NCBI RefSeq assembly: GCF_002939985.1
Contig: NZ_MDFM01000007.1
Coordinates: 88,729-152,728, forward strand
Reading direction: 5' to 3'
Source of the DNA: Xanthomonas hortorum pv. cynarae
GTDB lineage: Bacteria; Pseudomonadota; Gammaproteobacteria; Xanthomonadales; Xanthomonadaceae
Length of the DNA: 64,000 nucleotides
The notes under the pieces are model-generated. The model saw nothing but the letters and a program-made list of their open reading frames with translations. It was not told the DNA's origin and made no database searches. Shown piece after piece: positions 27,416 to 38,268 of this stretch (positions are counted from its first letter, which is position 1; each line of letters begins with the position of its first letter). Both the position numbers and the translations under genes were made by a program.

Positions 27416-28374
27416 CGACCCCGCACGGTGTTACTGCCGCCCAACCAGGCATCGCTGGCATCGTCGGTAGACAGGCGATGCAAGCGCACACCGCGTGCGT
27501 GCAATACCGACGTCAGTTGTTCCAGCGGCGCGACGAATTCGGCCTGCCAGCGCGCGCGTCCGGCCTGCGTGGAGAGATCGATCGCAATGCGCTCGCCCCG
27601 CACATCGAAGGTGAGTGCACGTGCAGGTGGTGCCAATTCCAACGGGTCGACCAGCACGATCACCACGACCTCGTGATGCAATGCCAAGCCCGACCAGCGC
27701 GCCTCGGAGATCTTGCTGGCGCTACGTGCATCGGCCAACACGGTCAGCCGCGCACCGGGGCGCAGCAAGCGTGCAGCATGATCCAACGCAACATCCAGCC
27801 CGGCATCAGCCGACGGCGGCTGCGCGTACCAGCGCGCCAATGCGTCCAGCACCGGCAACACACCGCGCTGGCCGGAACGCGGTGCGATCGGTGCTTCACT
27901 GGCGGTGCCACGCAGTGCGGCAATGCGGTCGCCCTGCCGCTGCGCCAACCACGCCGCAACGGCCCCCGCACGCGCCGCCTGCACCGATTTGTAGCGCACC
28001 CGCGTGCCGAAGAAGAGCGATGGCGCGGTGTCAGCCACGATCAGGCTCAAGCGTTCGCGCTCGGCCTGGAAGAGTTTGGTATGCGCTCGCCCAGTGCGTG
28101 CGGTGACGCGCCAATCGATATGCCGCGCATCGTCGCCGGCCACGTACTCGCGCGATTCGGCGTATTCCATCCCACGCCCGCGCGTTGCCGCCGGCACCGG
28201 CCCCACCAAGCCATGCCGGCCACGGCCTGGCTGACCGCGATGGGTCACGGTGCCGCGCAGCGCGATCAACTCCGCAAGCGTTGGGCGCAGACCATCGCCG
28301 GCGACGGACGACGGAACAATTGCAGAGGGCGAGGACGGCATCGAAGACATCGGATTCTGGCGAGAGGGCGGCAT
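27412..28374 (-). CDS. DUF58 domain protein of the Bat operon
   Basis: A 320-residue soluble protein. The DUF58 core motif GDDARHIDWRVTARTGRAHT is near residue 80, preceded by RGRGMEYAESREYVAGDDA. The remainder resembles a vWA-like fold. In-frame ATGs at 28374, 28350 and 28341 are all possible starts. DUF58 proteins almost always accompany MoxR ATPases; the moxR gene ends 22 bp upstream. The function is unproven and probably involves assembly of the Bat membrane complex. Confidence 0.87.
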   Translation of the reverse strand: MPPSRQNPMSSMPSSPSAIVPSSVAGDGLRPTLAELIALRGTVTHRGQPGRGRHGLVGPVPAATRGRGMEYAESREYVAGDDARHIDWRVTARTGRAHTKLFQAERERLSLIVADTAPSLFFGTRVRYKSVQAARAGAVAAWLAQRQGDRIAALRGTASEAPIAPRSGQRGVLPVLDALARWYAQPPSADAGLDVALDHAARLLRPGARLTVLADARSASKISEARWSGLALHHEVVVIVLVDPLELAPPARALTFDVRGERIAIDLSTQAGRARWQAEFVAPLEQLTSVLHARGVRLHRLSTDDASDAWLGGSNTVRGR

Positions 28375-28396
28375 ACCTCAGCGACACGCTACCCGA

Positions 28397-29416
28397 TCAG
28401 GGCAGCGGAATCTTTTCCAGCAGGGCGGCGACCAGGCGTTCGCCATCCCAGCCTTCGGCGGTGGCCTCGTAGCTGGGCAGCACGCGGTGGCGCAGCACGT
28501 CTGGCGCAATCGCGCGGATATCGTCCGGCGTCACGTAGTCGCGCCCCGCCAGCCACGCACGCGCACGCGCGCAGCGCTCCAGCGCAATCGAACCGCGCGG
28601 GCTGGCGCCCCAGGCAATCCGCCGCGCCAATGCCGGGTCATAGCGCTGCGCATCGCGCGAAGCAAGCACGATCTCGATCAGATAGCGCTCAAGCTGCGGC
28701 GCCAGATGCACATCCAGCACCACACGTCGCGCAGCGAAGACGTCTTCCAGCGGAATCTTGTCGGGCACCGTCTCGTGCTTTTCCAGCGTATCGCGTGCGG
28801 CTTCGCGCGCCAGGCGCAGAATCTCCGCCTCGGCATCGGCCTGCGGGTAGCCGATACGTACATGCATCAGGAAGCGATCCAGCTGCGCCTCGGGCAACGG
28901 GAACGTGCCCTCCTGCTCGATCGGATTTTGCGTCGCCATCACCAGAAACAGCTGCGGCAACGCATAGGTGTGCCGCCCGACGGTGACCTGGCGCTCGCCC
29001 ATCGCCTCGAGAAGTGCCGACTGCACCTTGGCCGGCGCGCGATTGATCTCGTCGGCCAGCAAAATCGGATGGAAGATCGGCCCCGGCATGAATTCGAAAC
29101 GGCTGTCCTGCGGCCGCCAGATCTCGGTACCGGTCAGATCGGAAGGCAGCAGATCCGGGGTGAACTGCACCCGCGCGAAATCCGCTTCCAGCCGCGAAGC
29201 CAGCGCCCGGATCGCGGTGGTCTTGGCCAACCCGGGCGCGCCTTCGACCAGCAAATGACCATCGGCCAGCAAGGCGATCAGCAGCCGTTCGACCAGCGCA
29301 GACTGGCCCACGATGCGCTGCGCCAGCGACTCGCGCAGCAAGGTGAATTGACGATGCAGCCGGTCCTCGGTGGGCGCGGCGGCGGCTTCTGGGGGTAGCA
29401 GCGGCGGTGCGTTCAT
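28397..29416 (-). CDS. MoxR-family AAA+ ATPase
   Basis: A 339-residue ATPase and the first gene of the Bat operon. Walker A reads VEGAPGLAKTT (about residue 57), Walker B PILLADEINRAP, sensor 1 VMATQNPIEQEGTFPLPEAQ, then an arginine-finger region LDRFLMHV and a lid domain with AWGASPRGSIALERC. MoxR ATPases are thought to act as chaperones that remodel vWA-domain partners, and two such partners (BatA, BatB/C) are encoded downstream. The 290-bp upstream gap should hold the operon promoter, but none stands out. Confidence 0.93.
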   Translation of the reverse strand: MNAPPLLPPEAAAAPTEDRLHRQFTLLRESLAQRIVGQSALVERLLIALLADGHLLVEGAPGLAKTTAIRALASRLEADFARVQFTPDLLPSDLTGTEIWRPQDSRFEFMPGPIFHPILLADEINRAPAKVQSALLEAMGERQVTVGRHTYALPQLFLVMATQNPIEQEGTFPLPEAQLDRFLMHVRIGYPQADAEAEILRLAREAARDTLEKHETVPDKIPLEDVFAARRVVLDVHLAPQLERYLIEIVLASRDAQRYDPALARRIAWGASPRGSIALERCARARAWLAGRDYVTPDDIRAIAPDVLRHRVLPSYEATAEGWDGERLVAALLEKIPLP

Positions 29417-29664
29417 AGGCTCAGTGTGACCGATTCGAGCGCGATTGGTTCACTGAGCAGCATCAGGATGTTCAGCGAGTACCCCAAGCATGACGCGCGT
29501 CACCGGCATCGCTATCTGGCCGGAAGAGCAAACTGACCGAATCGAACGCTTGGACAGCGTACGCATTCTCAGGCTCGACCAATCTTTGACGTCATAAAAG
29601 CTCAAAGACTGACCTTAGCCGGAGCACAGCAAATCGTGTAACTGTTGGCGGTGCAATTCATCAC

Positions 29665-29690
29665 AAAAAAGGCCGCTCTCGCGGCCTTTT
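29665..29690. terminator. Terminator of the pilMNOPQ operon
   Basis: AAAAAAGGCCGC-TCTC-GCGGCCTTTT is a perfect hairpin with A/T tracts on both sides, 17 bp past the pilQ stop. Confidence 0.93.
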
Positions 29691-29706
29691 CTGAGTCAAT
29701 CCTATC

Positions 29707-31617
29707 TCACGGAGTAGCGCTAGCTACACGCAGCACCTTGGGGGTCACGAAGACCAGCAACTCGGCCTTCTCCTTGCTCCGCCCACGCTTTTTAAACAGG
29801 TTACCGAGGAACGGGATGTCGCCCAGGAAAGGAACCTTGGAGACGCTCTCGCGGTCCGTAAATTCGTAAACGCCACCAATCACCACCGTCTCGCCATCTC
29901 CAACAAGAACGGCAGTATTGACTTCCCTTCGATTGATTTCAGGAACGGTGCCGTAACCATCTAGCACAATAAATCTAGCAACCTCATCCTTCTTTACATT
30001 CATATTCAAGAAAACGCGATTGTCGTTGGTAATCGTAGGCGTAACCTTGAGTTCAAGTAACACCTCCTTGAATTGAACGTTTGCCTGTGACTGGCCACCT
30101 CCGCTTGCTGCCGTAATGGTCACATAGCCAATTTCTCTACCCTGCTTGATAACGCCTTCACGCTGATTCGCAGTTACGATCCGCGGGTTGGAAACAACCT
30201 CACCGCGCCCCTCCTCCTGCATTGCCGACAATTCCATGTCGAGAGCAAAATTCCGCCCCAACAAGGTATAAGCAATTGAACCTGCAGTGCTGGTCGTGAA
30301 TGTCCCAGCAGGAAGATTAAAATTCAGTCCCGCAGGTACATTGTGTAACCCGTCGTTGATGATAGATACATTATTCGCCGTGCTACCGCTGATAACGCCA
30401 GTGTTGTCGCCATACTGACGACGGCCCGCAATACCAAACCGCGCGCCCAGATCTCGCGCGAACGTATCGGTCGCGATCACGATGCGGCTTTCGATCAACA
30501 CCTGATCCACCGGACGATCGATATGCGAGATCAGCTCGCGCATCTGCGCGACCTTTTTCGGGATGTCGCTGATCATCAACGTATTGGTGCGCTCATCGGC
30601 AACCAACCGACCACGAGGAGATAGAAAACCATTGTCCTGCTGACCTGCACCGCCGCCGCCCTGGCCACCGCCCTGACCGCCACCGCCGCCGCCACCAATC
30701 CCCTTCGCCTCGGTCAGCGCTTTGAAGATCACAGCTGCATTGTGGTAATTGATCTGCACGTAATCGGTAATCAGATCCTCGCGATTCTCGATCGCGATAC
30801 GGGCGTCTTCTTTATCCTGCTCGAACTTGGCCAGCTCCGGCTGCGGGGCGACCCACACCACGCCGCCGTCGCGGCGCTTGTCCAGGCCCTTGGCGCGCAG
30901 CACGATGTCCAGCGCCTGGTCCCACGGCACGTTCATCAGGCGCAGCGTGACATTGCCCTGCACGGTGTCGGAGGCGACGATGTTGAGGTTGGATTCCTCG
31001 GCAATCAGCTGCAGCACGGTGCGCACCGGCACGTCCTGGAAGTTAAACGTCACCGGGCGGCCGCTGTAGCCGCGCGCAGCGATCTGCGCTGCTGCCTGGG
31101 TGACCGCTGCAGGGCTCACGCCACCAACCGCAGGCTGGCCTTTGCGCGGGGTGATCTCGACCACGTATTCGTTGCCGGTCTGATAGGCCAGCGAATCGAA
31201 CGCACCCTTGGTCGACAGCACCAGCTGCGAACCGGAACCGGACGGCTTCACTTCAACCCGCTGCACCGGCGTTGCGAAGTCGGTGACGTTGAGCGGGCGC
31301 TGCAGTTCGGCAGGCAGCCGGGCGTTGCTGATGTCGACCAGCACGCTGTCGCCCTGCGTGCGCAGATCCGGGCTGGCGCCCTGCCCGTCGAACTGCAGGA
31401 TCAGACGGCCAGAACCATCCTCGCCACGTTTGAAATCGATCTTGGACACCGCCAGGCTCGCCGGAGCGACCTTGGCCGGATCCTGCGCAGGCTGCTTCAG
31501 CGCCGCCGCTGCGAACGCGCTGCCGCTCGCCACTGCCAGCGCGAACCCCAACGCGCAGGCCTGGAACATCGCGTGGCGTCGAACCGGACGCAGCCGCCGG
31601 GCATTGGAAAACGTCAT
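29707..31617 (-). CDS. pilQ: Type IV pilus secretin PilQ
   Basis: A 636-residue outer-membrane secretin through which the pilus passes. I chose the ATG at 31617; a longer frame to 31707 would overlap pilP. The signal peptide ends near residue 36. An AMIN peptidoglycan-binding domain follows (SKIDFKRGEDGSGRLILQFD), then an STN/N0 domain (RPVTFNFQDVPVRTVLQLIA), an N1 domain and a Gly/Gln-rich linker encoded at 30649-30700. The C-terminal secretin domain has the signature VPFLGDIPFLGNLFK and a late LLVFVTPKVL. Codon use from about residue 400 to the end is AT-richer than the N-terminal half, which suggests allele replacement in the barrel region. Last gene of pilMNOPQ. Confidence 0.95.
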   Translation of the reverse strand: MTFSNARRLRPVRRHAMFQACALGFALAVASGSAFAAAALKQPAQDPAKVAPASLAVSKIDFKRGEDGSGRLILQFDGQGASPDLRTQGDSVLVDISNARLPAELQRPLNVTDFATPVQRVEVKPSGSGSQLVLSTKGAFDSLAYQTGNEYVVEITPRKGQPAVGGVSPAAVTQAAAQIAARGYSGRPVTFNFQDVPVRTVLQLIAEESNLNIVASDTVQGNVTLRLMNVPWDQALDIVLRAKGLDKRRDGGVVWVAPQPELAKFEQDKEDARIAIENREDLITDYVQINYHNAAVIFKALTEAKGIGGGGGGGQGGGQGGGGAGQQDNGFLSPRGRLVADERTNTLMISDIPKKVAQMRELISHIDRPVDQVLIESRIVIATDTFARDLGARFGIAGRRQYGDNTGVISGSTANNVSIINDGLHNVPAGLNFNLPAGTFTTSTAGSIAYTLLGRNFALDMELSAMQEEGRGEVVSNPRIVTANQREGVIKQGREIGYVTITAASGGGQSQANVQFKEVLLELKVTPTITNDNRVFLNMNVKKDEVARFIVLDGYGTVPEINRREVNTAVLVGDGETVVIGGVYEFTDRESVSKVPFLGDIPFLGNLFKKRGRSKEKAELLVFVTPKVLRVASATP

Positions 31618-31636
31618 CGTGCTATCCCCTATCACT

Positions 31637-32170
31637 TTATTGATCATCCAATGCGAGTGCGGCCGGCCGTTCAAGCCATCCACCCGCACCGTCCGGCACA
31701 AGTTCAATCAGCTCGATGCGGTCTTCGTAGACCCCGGTCACCCGGCCATCGCTCTGTCCCAGATACACACCCGGCCGCACCCGGTAAGTCACCTTGTCAG
31801 GCGCCATCACCAGCGCGATCAAGCCCGACCCACCGCCAATGGTCCCCACCATGTCGAGGGCGTCGAGCGGATAGGCTTCCAACGGTTCCTTGCGCCGGTT
31901 CGGATCCGGACGCGTACCGTTGCTGCCTTCCGCAGTGACCCAGGCATCGCTGAACGGGTCGCGCATCACCTGCGCGGCATATTCGAATGTCTCGAACTGC
32001 TGCATCACCGGCAATGGCTCCAACGGCGGCGCCGGACGTGCGCGCACCTCGGCGACCCAGGCTTCCAGATTCGGTGCATCGCCCGGTGTGCTGGTCACAC
32101 CGCGCGTGCACGCCGGCAATACAGCAATTAACGCCACGCAGGACAGGATCTTGAGCAGTTTCATGGTCAT
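31637..32170 (-). CDS. pilP: Type IV pilus lipoprotein PilP
   Basis: A 177-residue inner-membrane lipoprotein that connects PilN/PilO to the PilQ secretin. The lipobox is LPAC, with cysteine near residue 22. The mature region contains the PilP pattern FEYAAQVMRDPFSDAWV and a C-terminal HR-like beta domain (YRVRPGVYLGQSDGRVTGVY, then EDRIELIELVPDG). The ATG at 32170 overlaps the stop of pilO (ATGA); an ATG two codons further in is possible. pilQ begins 19 bp downstream. Confidence 0.93.
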   Translation of the reverse strand: MTMKLLKILSCVALIAVLPACTRGVTSTPGDAPNLEAWVAEVRARPAPPLEPLPVMQQFETFEYAAQVMRDPFSDAWVTAEGSNGTRPDPNRRKEPLEAYPLDALDMVGTIGGGSGLIALVMAPDKVTYRVRPGVYLGQSDGRVTGVYEDRIELIELVPDGAGGWLERPAALALDDQ

Positions 32171-32832
32171 TGGCCGCCCTTCTTCGCAGCGTCGGCCGCA
32201 GCCTTTTCCTGCTCGGCCATTTCCTCATCGTCCAGATAACGATAGGTCTTGACCGTGCCGGAAAGTTCCAGCGCCCCGCGCGGGGTGATACCGGCCTTGG
32301 GGTCCTTCGGCTTGAGGTTGATGTCGTGCATGGTCAGGATCACCACGCGCGGCAGCGAGGCGACACCGCTGACGAAGGCACCGAACTGGTGGTAACTGCC
32401 CACCATGCGCAGCGCGATCGGCTTTTCGGCATAGAACTCCTTCGGCGATTCCGGACCCGGCTGGAACAGCTCGTTGGACAGGCCGCTGGACAACGCGGTC
32501 TGCGAGATGTCGATGATCAGGTCCGGCATCTCGGTCTTGCTGGGCAGCTGACGCAGCATCTGCTGCAGCACCTGTTCCATCTGCGCGAGCTGCTGCTTGA
32601 GCGGCTCCAGATTCACCGCGCGACCCTGCTGGGTCTCGAACTCGGTGCGCAGCTGCGTTTCGGTGCCTTCCAGACCTTCGAGTTCATCGCGCTTGCCGCT
32701 GATCAACAGGAACCAGGCCAGCACCAGGATGAACAGACCGACCACCACGCAGAACACGATGCGTGCCTGCTGCGGCCAACCGCCGATGTTGTTGAAGTCC
32801 AGATCGCTGAGCTTGAAGGATTTCTTACTCAT
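32167..32832 (-). CDS. pilO: Type IV pilus assembly protein PilO
   Basis: A 221-residue bitopic inner-membrane protein. A cytoplasmic N-terminus (MSKKSFKLSDLDFNNIGGWP) is followed by one membrane helix (IVFCVVVGLFILVLAWFLLI). A coiled-coil stretch (about residues 48-100) and a C-terminal ferredoxin-like domain with YHQFGAFVSGVASLPRVVIL come next. It pairs with PilN to form the alignment subcomplex that links the cytoplasmic motor to the secretin. ATGA overlaps at both ends indicate coupled translation. Confidence 0.95.
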   Translation of the reverse strand: MSKKSFKLSDLDFNNIGGWPQQARIVFCVVVGLFILVLAWFLLISGKRDELEGLEGTETQLRTEFETQQGRAVNLEPLKQQLAQMEQVLQQMLRQLPSKTEMPDLIIDISQTALSSGLSNELFQPGPESPKEFYAEKPIALRMVGSYHQFGAFVSGVASLPRVVILTMHDINLKPKDPKAGITPRGALELSGTVKTYRYLDDEEMAEQEKAAADAAKKGGQ

Positions 32833-33595
32833 GACGCTGCCCCCTGCTGCGGCAGATTGGCGGGCGCTGGCGCTGGCTGCGGTGCTGCCGCAGGTGCGCT
32901 CGGCGGCGTTGCAGGCGCAGGCGCCGCTGCAGGAGCAGCAGGCGTGGTACCAGTAGGCGTTGCACCCGGCGCAGCCGGATCCACCACCGCGGGCGCGGTG
33001 CCGTTCTTGTCGGCCTCGTTCGGATTGGCCAACTTGACCTTGAGCGTGAACACGTACGGCAGCGCCTTGGTTTCCATCGACGATCCCGCAGGTTGCCCGG
33101 CCTTGTCCTGGCTCTTGGCCTCGATGATCGACAGATCAGGATTGGTCATCCAGCCCGAGCCTTCCAGGTTGCGCATGTAGGCACTGACGCGCGCATTGGA
33201 TTGCGAGCGGCCTTCCAGGGTCAGGATGTCTCCGTCCTGCTTGATGTTGGTCAGCGCCACGCCATCGGGAATGGTGCGCACCAGCGAATCGAACAGATGC
33301 ACCATCTGCGAGCGATTGGCCTGCAGTTCCTCGATGACCTTCTTGCGCGCAAGCAGGCGGTCCTTCTTCTTGTCGAGTTCCTTGATCTCTTCGTTCTGCG
33401 CCTTAACCTTGTCGATCTCGGTGGTCAGGAACGCATTGCGTTCGGTCTGGCCACTGATCTGCGCGTCGTAATAGAACCAGATCAGTCCGGACAGCAGCAC
33501 GCCAGCAAGCGCTGCGAAGCCGAGCATCGAATAGAACTCACGCTCACGCGCCTTCCGGCGCTCGGCGCGCCAGGGCAATAGATTGATTCTTGCCA

Positions 33596-33596
<1 letters not shown>
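32829..33596 (-). CDS. pilN: Type IV pilus assembly protein PilN
   Basis: A 255-residue bitopic protein. The conserved cytoplasmic PilM-binding motif INLLPWR is at residues 4-10, followed by a membrane helix (LGFAALAGVLLSGLIWFYY) and a coiled coil rich in Lys/Glu. A periplasmic domain contains VALTNIKQDGDILTLEGRSQ. The C-terminal 60 residues are an Ala/Pro-rich low-complexity tail not needed in shorter PilN proteins. The start shares one base with the pilM stop. Confidence 0.95.
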
Positions 33597-34731
<1,135 letters not shown>

Positions 34732-34869
34732 GCCCTTCACGCGCAAAGCAATCGCCCCACGACGTGATCCCCAGCGCTATCTTCTGCGATCCCCAGAGTT
34801 CGGCCCCAGCCAAACCCGGCGTCATCTATACTCTGTGACCAAGAAATCTGCAATCGGAATCTCTCTTAC

Positions 34870-37302
34870 ATGCCCCGTATTCGCCGTTGGTTGGGCTGGA
34901 TCCTGGCCACGCTCGTCGTGCTCGCACTGCTTGGCGCTATTGCTGCCGGCGGCCTGTATTACGCCATTTCCTCGAAGTTGCCGGACGTGCAGTCGCTCAA
35001 GCAGGTCGAGCTGCAGGAGCCGATGTACGTCTATGCCAGCGACGGCCGCCTGATGGCAGTGTATGGCGAGACCCGGCGCTACCCGATCCAGATGAAGGAC
35101 GTGCCGCTGCGCCTCAAGCAGGCCTTTCTGGCGACCGAGGATGCGCGCTTCTATCAACATGGCGGTGTGGACTACAAGGGCATCGGCCGTGCGGTCTGGC
35201 TGCTGGCCACTACCGACGCCAAGCGCGTGCCGGGTGGGTCGACGATCACCCAGCAGGTGGCGCGCCAGTTCTTCCTCAGTTCCGAGTACAGCTACACCCG
35301 CAAGCTCGCCGAGATCCTGTTGGCGCGCAAGATCGAGAGTGAACTGAGCAAGGACGAAATCTTCGAGCTGTATCTCAACAAGAGCTTCTTCGGCAACCGC
35401 GCCTACGGCGTGGGTGCCGCGGCCGAGTACTACTACGGCAAGAAGATGAGCGAGTTGAGCCTGGACGAGATGGCTTCGCTGGCCGGTATCCCCAAGTTCC
35501 CGTCCAGCGGCAACCCGATCAGCAACCCGGAGCGTGCGCAGGAACGGCGCGATTACTATGTGTTGCAACGCATGGCCGAGCTGGGCTTTGTCACCCAGGC
35601 CGAAGCCGATGCCGCCAAGGCGGTGCCGATGCACGCGAAGCCTCACGAGCCGCCGGTCGAGGTCTATGCCCCTTATGTGGCCGAGTTGGTGCGCCAGGAA
35701 ATGATCGCCAAGTACGGCGGCGATGTGCTCAACAAGGGTTACCACGTCACCACCACCATCGACGCGACGCTGCAGACCGGCGCCGATGCGGCGATCGCAG
35801 AAGGCCTGCGCCTGTACGACCACCGGCATGGCTGGCACGGCGTGGAGCAGCATTTCGATGTGGCCGCCGATGCCGATGCCGATGCGCCGGCGCTGGCCAA
35901 ACATCTGTCGGGCGTGTTCACCCAGGGCGGCCTGCGCGCAGTGATCGTGGCGCGCACCAACGCCGACGGCGGCGTGACCGTGGTACAGAGCGACAAGACT
36001 GAGTTGACCCTACCGGCCAGCGCCAGCCGCTGGACCAACAAGACGCCGGCCAAGCTGCTGACGCGCGGCGACCTGACCCGCATCCGCGCCGGCGAAAAAG
36101 ACGGCGAGTGGATCATCGATCAGTTGCCGCGCGGCCAGGCCGCGCTGGTATCGCTGGACGCCAACAGCGGCGCCCTGCGCGCACTGGTCGGCGGCTTCAG
36201 CTTTGCCGGCAACAAGTTCAATCGCGCCACCCAGGCGCGCCGCCAGCCGGGCTCGAGCTTCAAGCCGTTCGTATATGCAGCCGCGTTCGAGAAGGGCTTC
36301 AATCCGGCCTCGATCGTGCTCGATGCGCCGGTGGTGTTCCGCGACCGCCGCGGCAAGACCTGGTCGCCGCAGAACGACGGCGGCGGTTTCCGCGGCCCGA
36401 TGCGCCTGCGCGAGGCATTGGTACAATCGCGCAATCTGGTGTCGGTGCGGCTGTTGGACGCAATCAGCGTCGATTTCGCACGCAAGTACATCAGCCAGTT
36501 CGGCTTCCAGGAAGCGGAGCTGCCGCCCAACCTGTCGATGTCGCTGGGCACCGCGTCGCTGACGCCGCTCTCGGTCGCGCGTGGCTATGCGGTGTTCGCC
36601 AACGGCGGCTCACGGGTGGAGACCTGGATCGTGGACGAGGTCAAGGACCGCGACGGCAACGTCATCTTCAAGGAAGTGCCGGCCGTGGCCTGCCGCACCT
36701 GCGCGACGCAGGGCGGCACCGCCGCACCGGTCAGCCAGGTGGTGGACGGCTTCAACTTCGGCGCGCCTGCGTTGCCCAAGTCGATCGAACCGGCGACCGC
36801 AGCGCCGGCCACACCAGCGGAGACCACCCCGGCAGCCGTTGCCGAAACCAAGATCGCGCCGCGTGCCATCGACGAGCGCACCGCGTACCAATTGGTGTCG
36901 ATGATGCGCGACGTGGTCCAGCGCGGCACCGGCACCGCGGCAAAGGTGCTGGGGCGTGAGGACGTGGGCGGCAAGACCGGCTCGACCAACGACCATCGCG
37001 ATGCCTGGTTCTCCGGGTTCGGCGGCCCTTACGCCACTACGGTGTGGGTGGGTCGCGACGATTTCCGCTCGCTCGGCTATCGCGAGTACGGCGGCAAGGC
37101 CGCACTGCCGATCTGGATCGACTACATGCGTGTCGCCTTGAAGGACAAGCCGATCGCCGCCAACGACCCGCCCGACGGCATGACCCAGGCCACCATCAAT
37201 GGTGCGGTGGAATGGGTGAAGAACGAAGATCTGGATCGTCTGCAGGATTACGACTACGGCCTGCAGGAACAGCAGGACGAGAAGGCGTTCGATATTTTTT
37301 GA
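34870..37302 (+). CDS. mrcA: Penicillin-binding protein 1A (bifunctional class A PBP)
   Basis: An 810-residue inner-membrane enzyme that polymerises glycan strands and cross-links peptides. One N-terminal membrane helix ([20 protein letters not shown]) precedes a GT51 domain with [20 protein letters not shown] and [15 protein letters not shown]. An OB-like insert follows, and the transpeptidase domain has SSFK (the SxxK serine, in [14 protein letters not shown]), SRN and KTG (GGKTGSTND). A Pro/Ala/Thr-rich insert lies near residue 640-660. It is divergent from pilM. The class A PBP/pil pairing is conserved in many proteobacteria, probably because the pilus machine must cross the wall. Confidence 0.96.
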   Translation: MPRIRRWLGWILATLVVLALLGAIAAGGLYYAISSKLPDVQSLKQVELQEPMYVYASDGRLMAVYGETRRYPIQMKDVPLRLKQAFLATEDARFYQHGGVDYKGIGRAVWLLATTDAKRVPGGSTITQQVARQFFLSSEYSYTRKLAEILLARKIESELSKDEIFELYLNKSFFGNRAYGVGAAAEYYYGKKMSELSLDEMASLAGIPKFPSSGNPISNPERAQERRDYYVLQRMAELGFVTQAEADAAKAVPMHAKPHEPPVEVYAPYVAELVRQEMIAKYGGDVLNKGYHVTTTIDATLQTGADAAIAEGLRLYDHRHGWHGVEQHFDVAADADADAPALAKHLSGVFTQGGLRAVIVARTNADGGVTVVQSDKTELTLPASASRWTNKTPAKLLTRGDLTRIRAGEKDGEWIIDQLPRGQAALVSLDANSGALRALVGGFSFAGNKFNRATQARRQPGSSFKPFVYAAAFEKGFNPASIVLDAPVVFRDRRGKTWSPQNDGGGFRGPMRLREALVQSRNLVSVRLLDAISVDFARKYISQFGFQEAELPPNLSMSLGTASLTPLSVARGYAVFANGGSRVETWIVDEVKDRDGNVIFKEVPAVACRTCATQGGTAAPVSQVVDGFNFGAPALPKSIEPATAAPATPAETTPAAVAETKIAPRAIDERTAYQLVSMMRDVVQRGTGTAAKVLGREDVGGKTGSTNDHRDAWFSGFGGPYATTVWVGRDDFRSLGYREYGGKAALPIWIDYMRVALKDKPIAANDPPDGMTQATINGAVEWVKNEDLDRLQDYDYGLQEQQDEKAFDIF

Positions 37303-37305
37303 GTG

Positions 37306-37360
37306 CCGGGATTGGGGATTCGGGAATCGCAGCGGCATCGCGCCCGATCGGTTCCCCGAA
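37306..37360. repeat. GGGATTC-arm repeat (locus 2, partial)
   Basis: Directly after the mrcA stop: CCGGGATTGGGGATTCGGGA, then a weak opposite arm GGTTCCCCGAACGG. Only the left arm is well preserved. Confidence 0.6.
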
Positions 37361-37514
37361 CGGTTTGGCGACATCGACTGTCCCCGGCCGCATAGAGCGC
37401 ACTGGGCAATCATCGTTACGTGTGATTGCCCTTATCAGTGAAGACATGACGCATTCGCCACGCCGTCATGCGGCTGTTGTAGAGTCGAACCAGGTTCATT
37501 AGGGGAGCCCGGTC

Positions 37515-38165
37515 ATGCACCACGCGCGCGAGCACGCCGATACGCGAACCCGAGAGCGTCGCCACCGATTGGCGCACGAAGCCGCCCGGCTGATGGCCGA
37601 AGGCGGCATCCGCGATTTTCATCAGGCCAAGCTCAAGGCGGCCAGCCGATTGGGCATCCATGACGATGCATCGCTGCCACGCAACCGCGAGATCGAAGAC
37701 GCATTGCGCGAATATCAACGCCTGTTTGCCGGCCCCGCGCATGGCGTGCGACTACGCCAGCGGCGCGAAGCCGCATTGCGTGCGCTGGAGTTTCTCGGCC
37801 CGTTCCAGCCGCGACTGACCGGCCCGGTGCTCGAGGGCACCGCCGACGCCAATGCGCCTGTGCAATTGCAGCTGCATAGCGACGATGCCGACGCAGTGCA
37901 GCGGTTTCTCGAAGAACACCGCATCCCGGCCGAATTACGCACGCGCCGGCTGCGCCTGGATCGCGAGCGCAATGGCGAGTTTCCGGTGTGGTTATTCAGT
38001 GCCGAGGATCTGACTTTCGACCTGACCGTGCTGCCCTACGACGCATTGCGCCAGGCACCGCTATCGCAGCTGGACGAAAAACCGATGCCGCGCGCATCGG
38101 CCGCGCAAGTACGTCAGCTGCTGGCCGACGAGGACGGCCGCAACTCTTTGCAACAGCTGCGCTGA
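37515..38165 (+). CDS. Conserved hypothetical protein
   Basis: A 216-residue soluble, Arg- and Leu-rich protein with no signal or membrane segment. AGGGGAG 9 nt upstream supports the ATG. The N-terminal half is helical (HRLAHEAARLMAEGGIRDFH, then QAKLKAASRLGI). The second half is mixed alpha/beta with HSDDADAVQRFLEEHRIPAE and FDLTVLPYDALRQAPLSQLD. Homologues appear in gammaproteobacteria as uncharacterised, sometimes labelled nucleotidyltransferase; I see no catalytic motif that proves this. It stands alone between mrcA and convergent gltA. Confidence 0.75.
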   Translation: MHHAREHADTRTRERRHRLAHEAARLMAEGGIRDFHQAKLKAASRLGIHDDASLPRNREIEDALREYQRLFAGPAHGVRLRQRREAALRALEFLGPFQPRLTGPVLEGTADANAPVQLQLHSDDADAVQRFLEEHRIPAELRTRRLRLDRERNGEFPVWLFSAEDLTFDLTVLPYDALRQAPLSQLDEKPMPRASAAQVRQLLADEDGRNSLQQLR

Positions 38166-38222
38166 CCGCAGCTCGCCGTAACGATCGGCGACCGACGGCA
38201 ACGCCCCACCCATCAAAGCAAA

Positions 38223-38241
38223 CGCCCCGCAATGCGGGGCG
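38223..38241. terminator. Hairpin between convergent hypothetical gene and gltA
   Basis: CGCCCCGC-AAT-GCGGGGCG, 28 bp past the gltA stop. On the minus strand it is followed by TTTGCTTT. Confidence 0.75.
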
Positions 38242-38268
38242 CTGGTTCAAGCAGACAACCGCAAGCGC

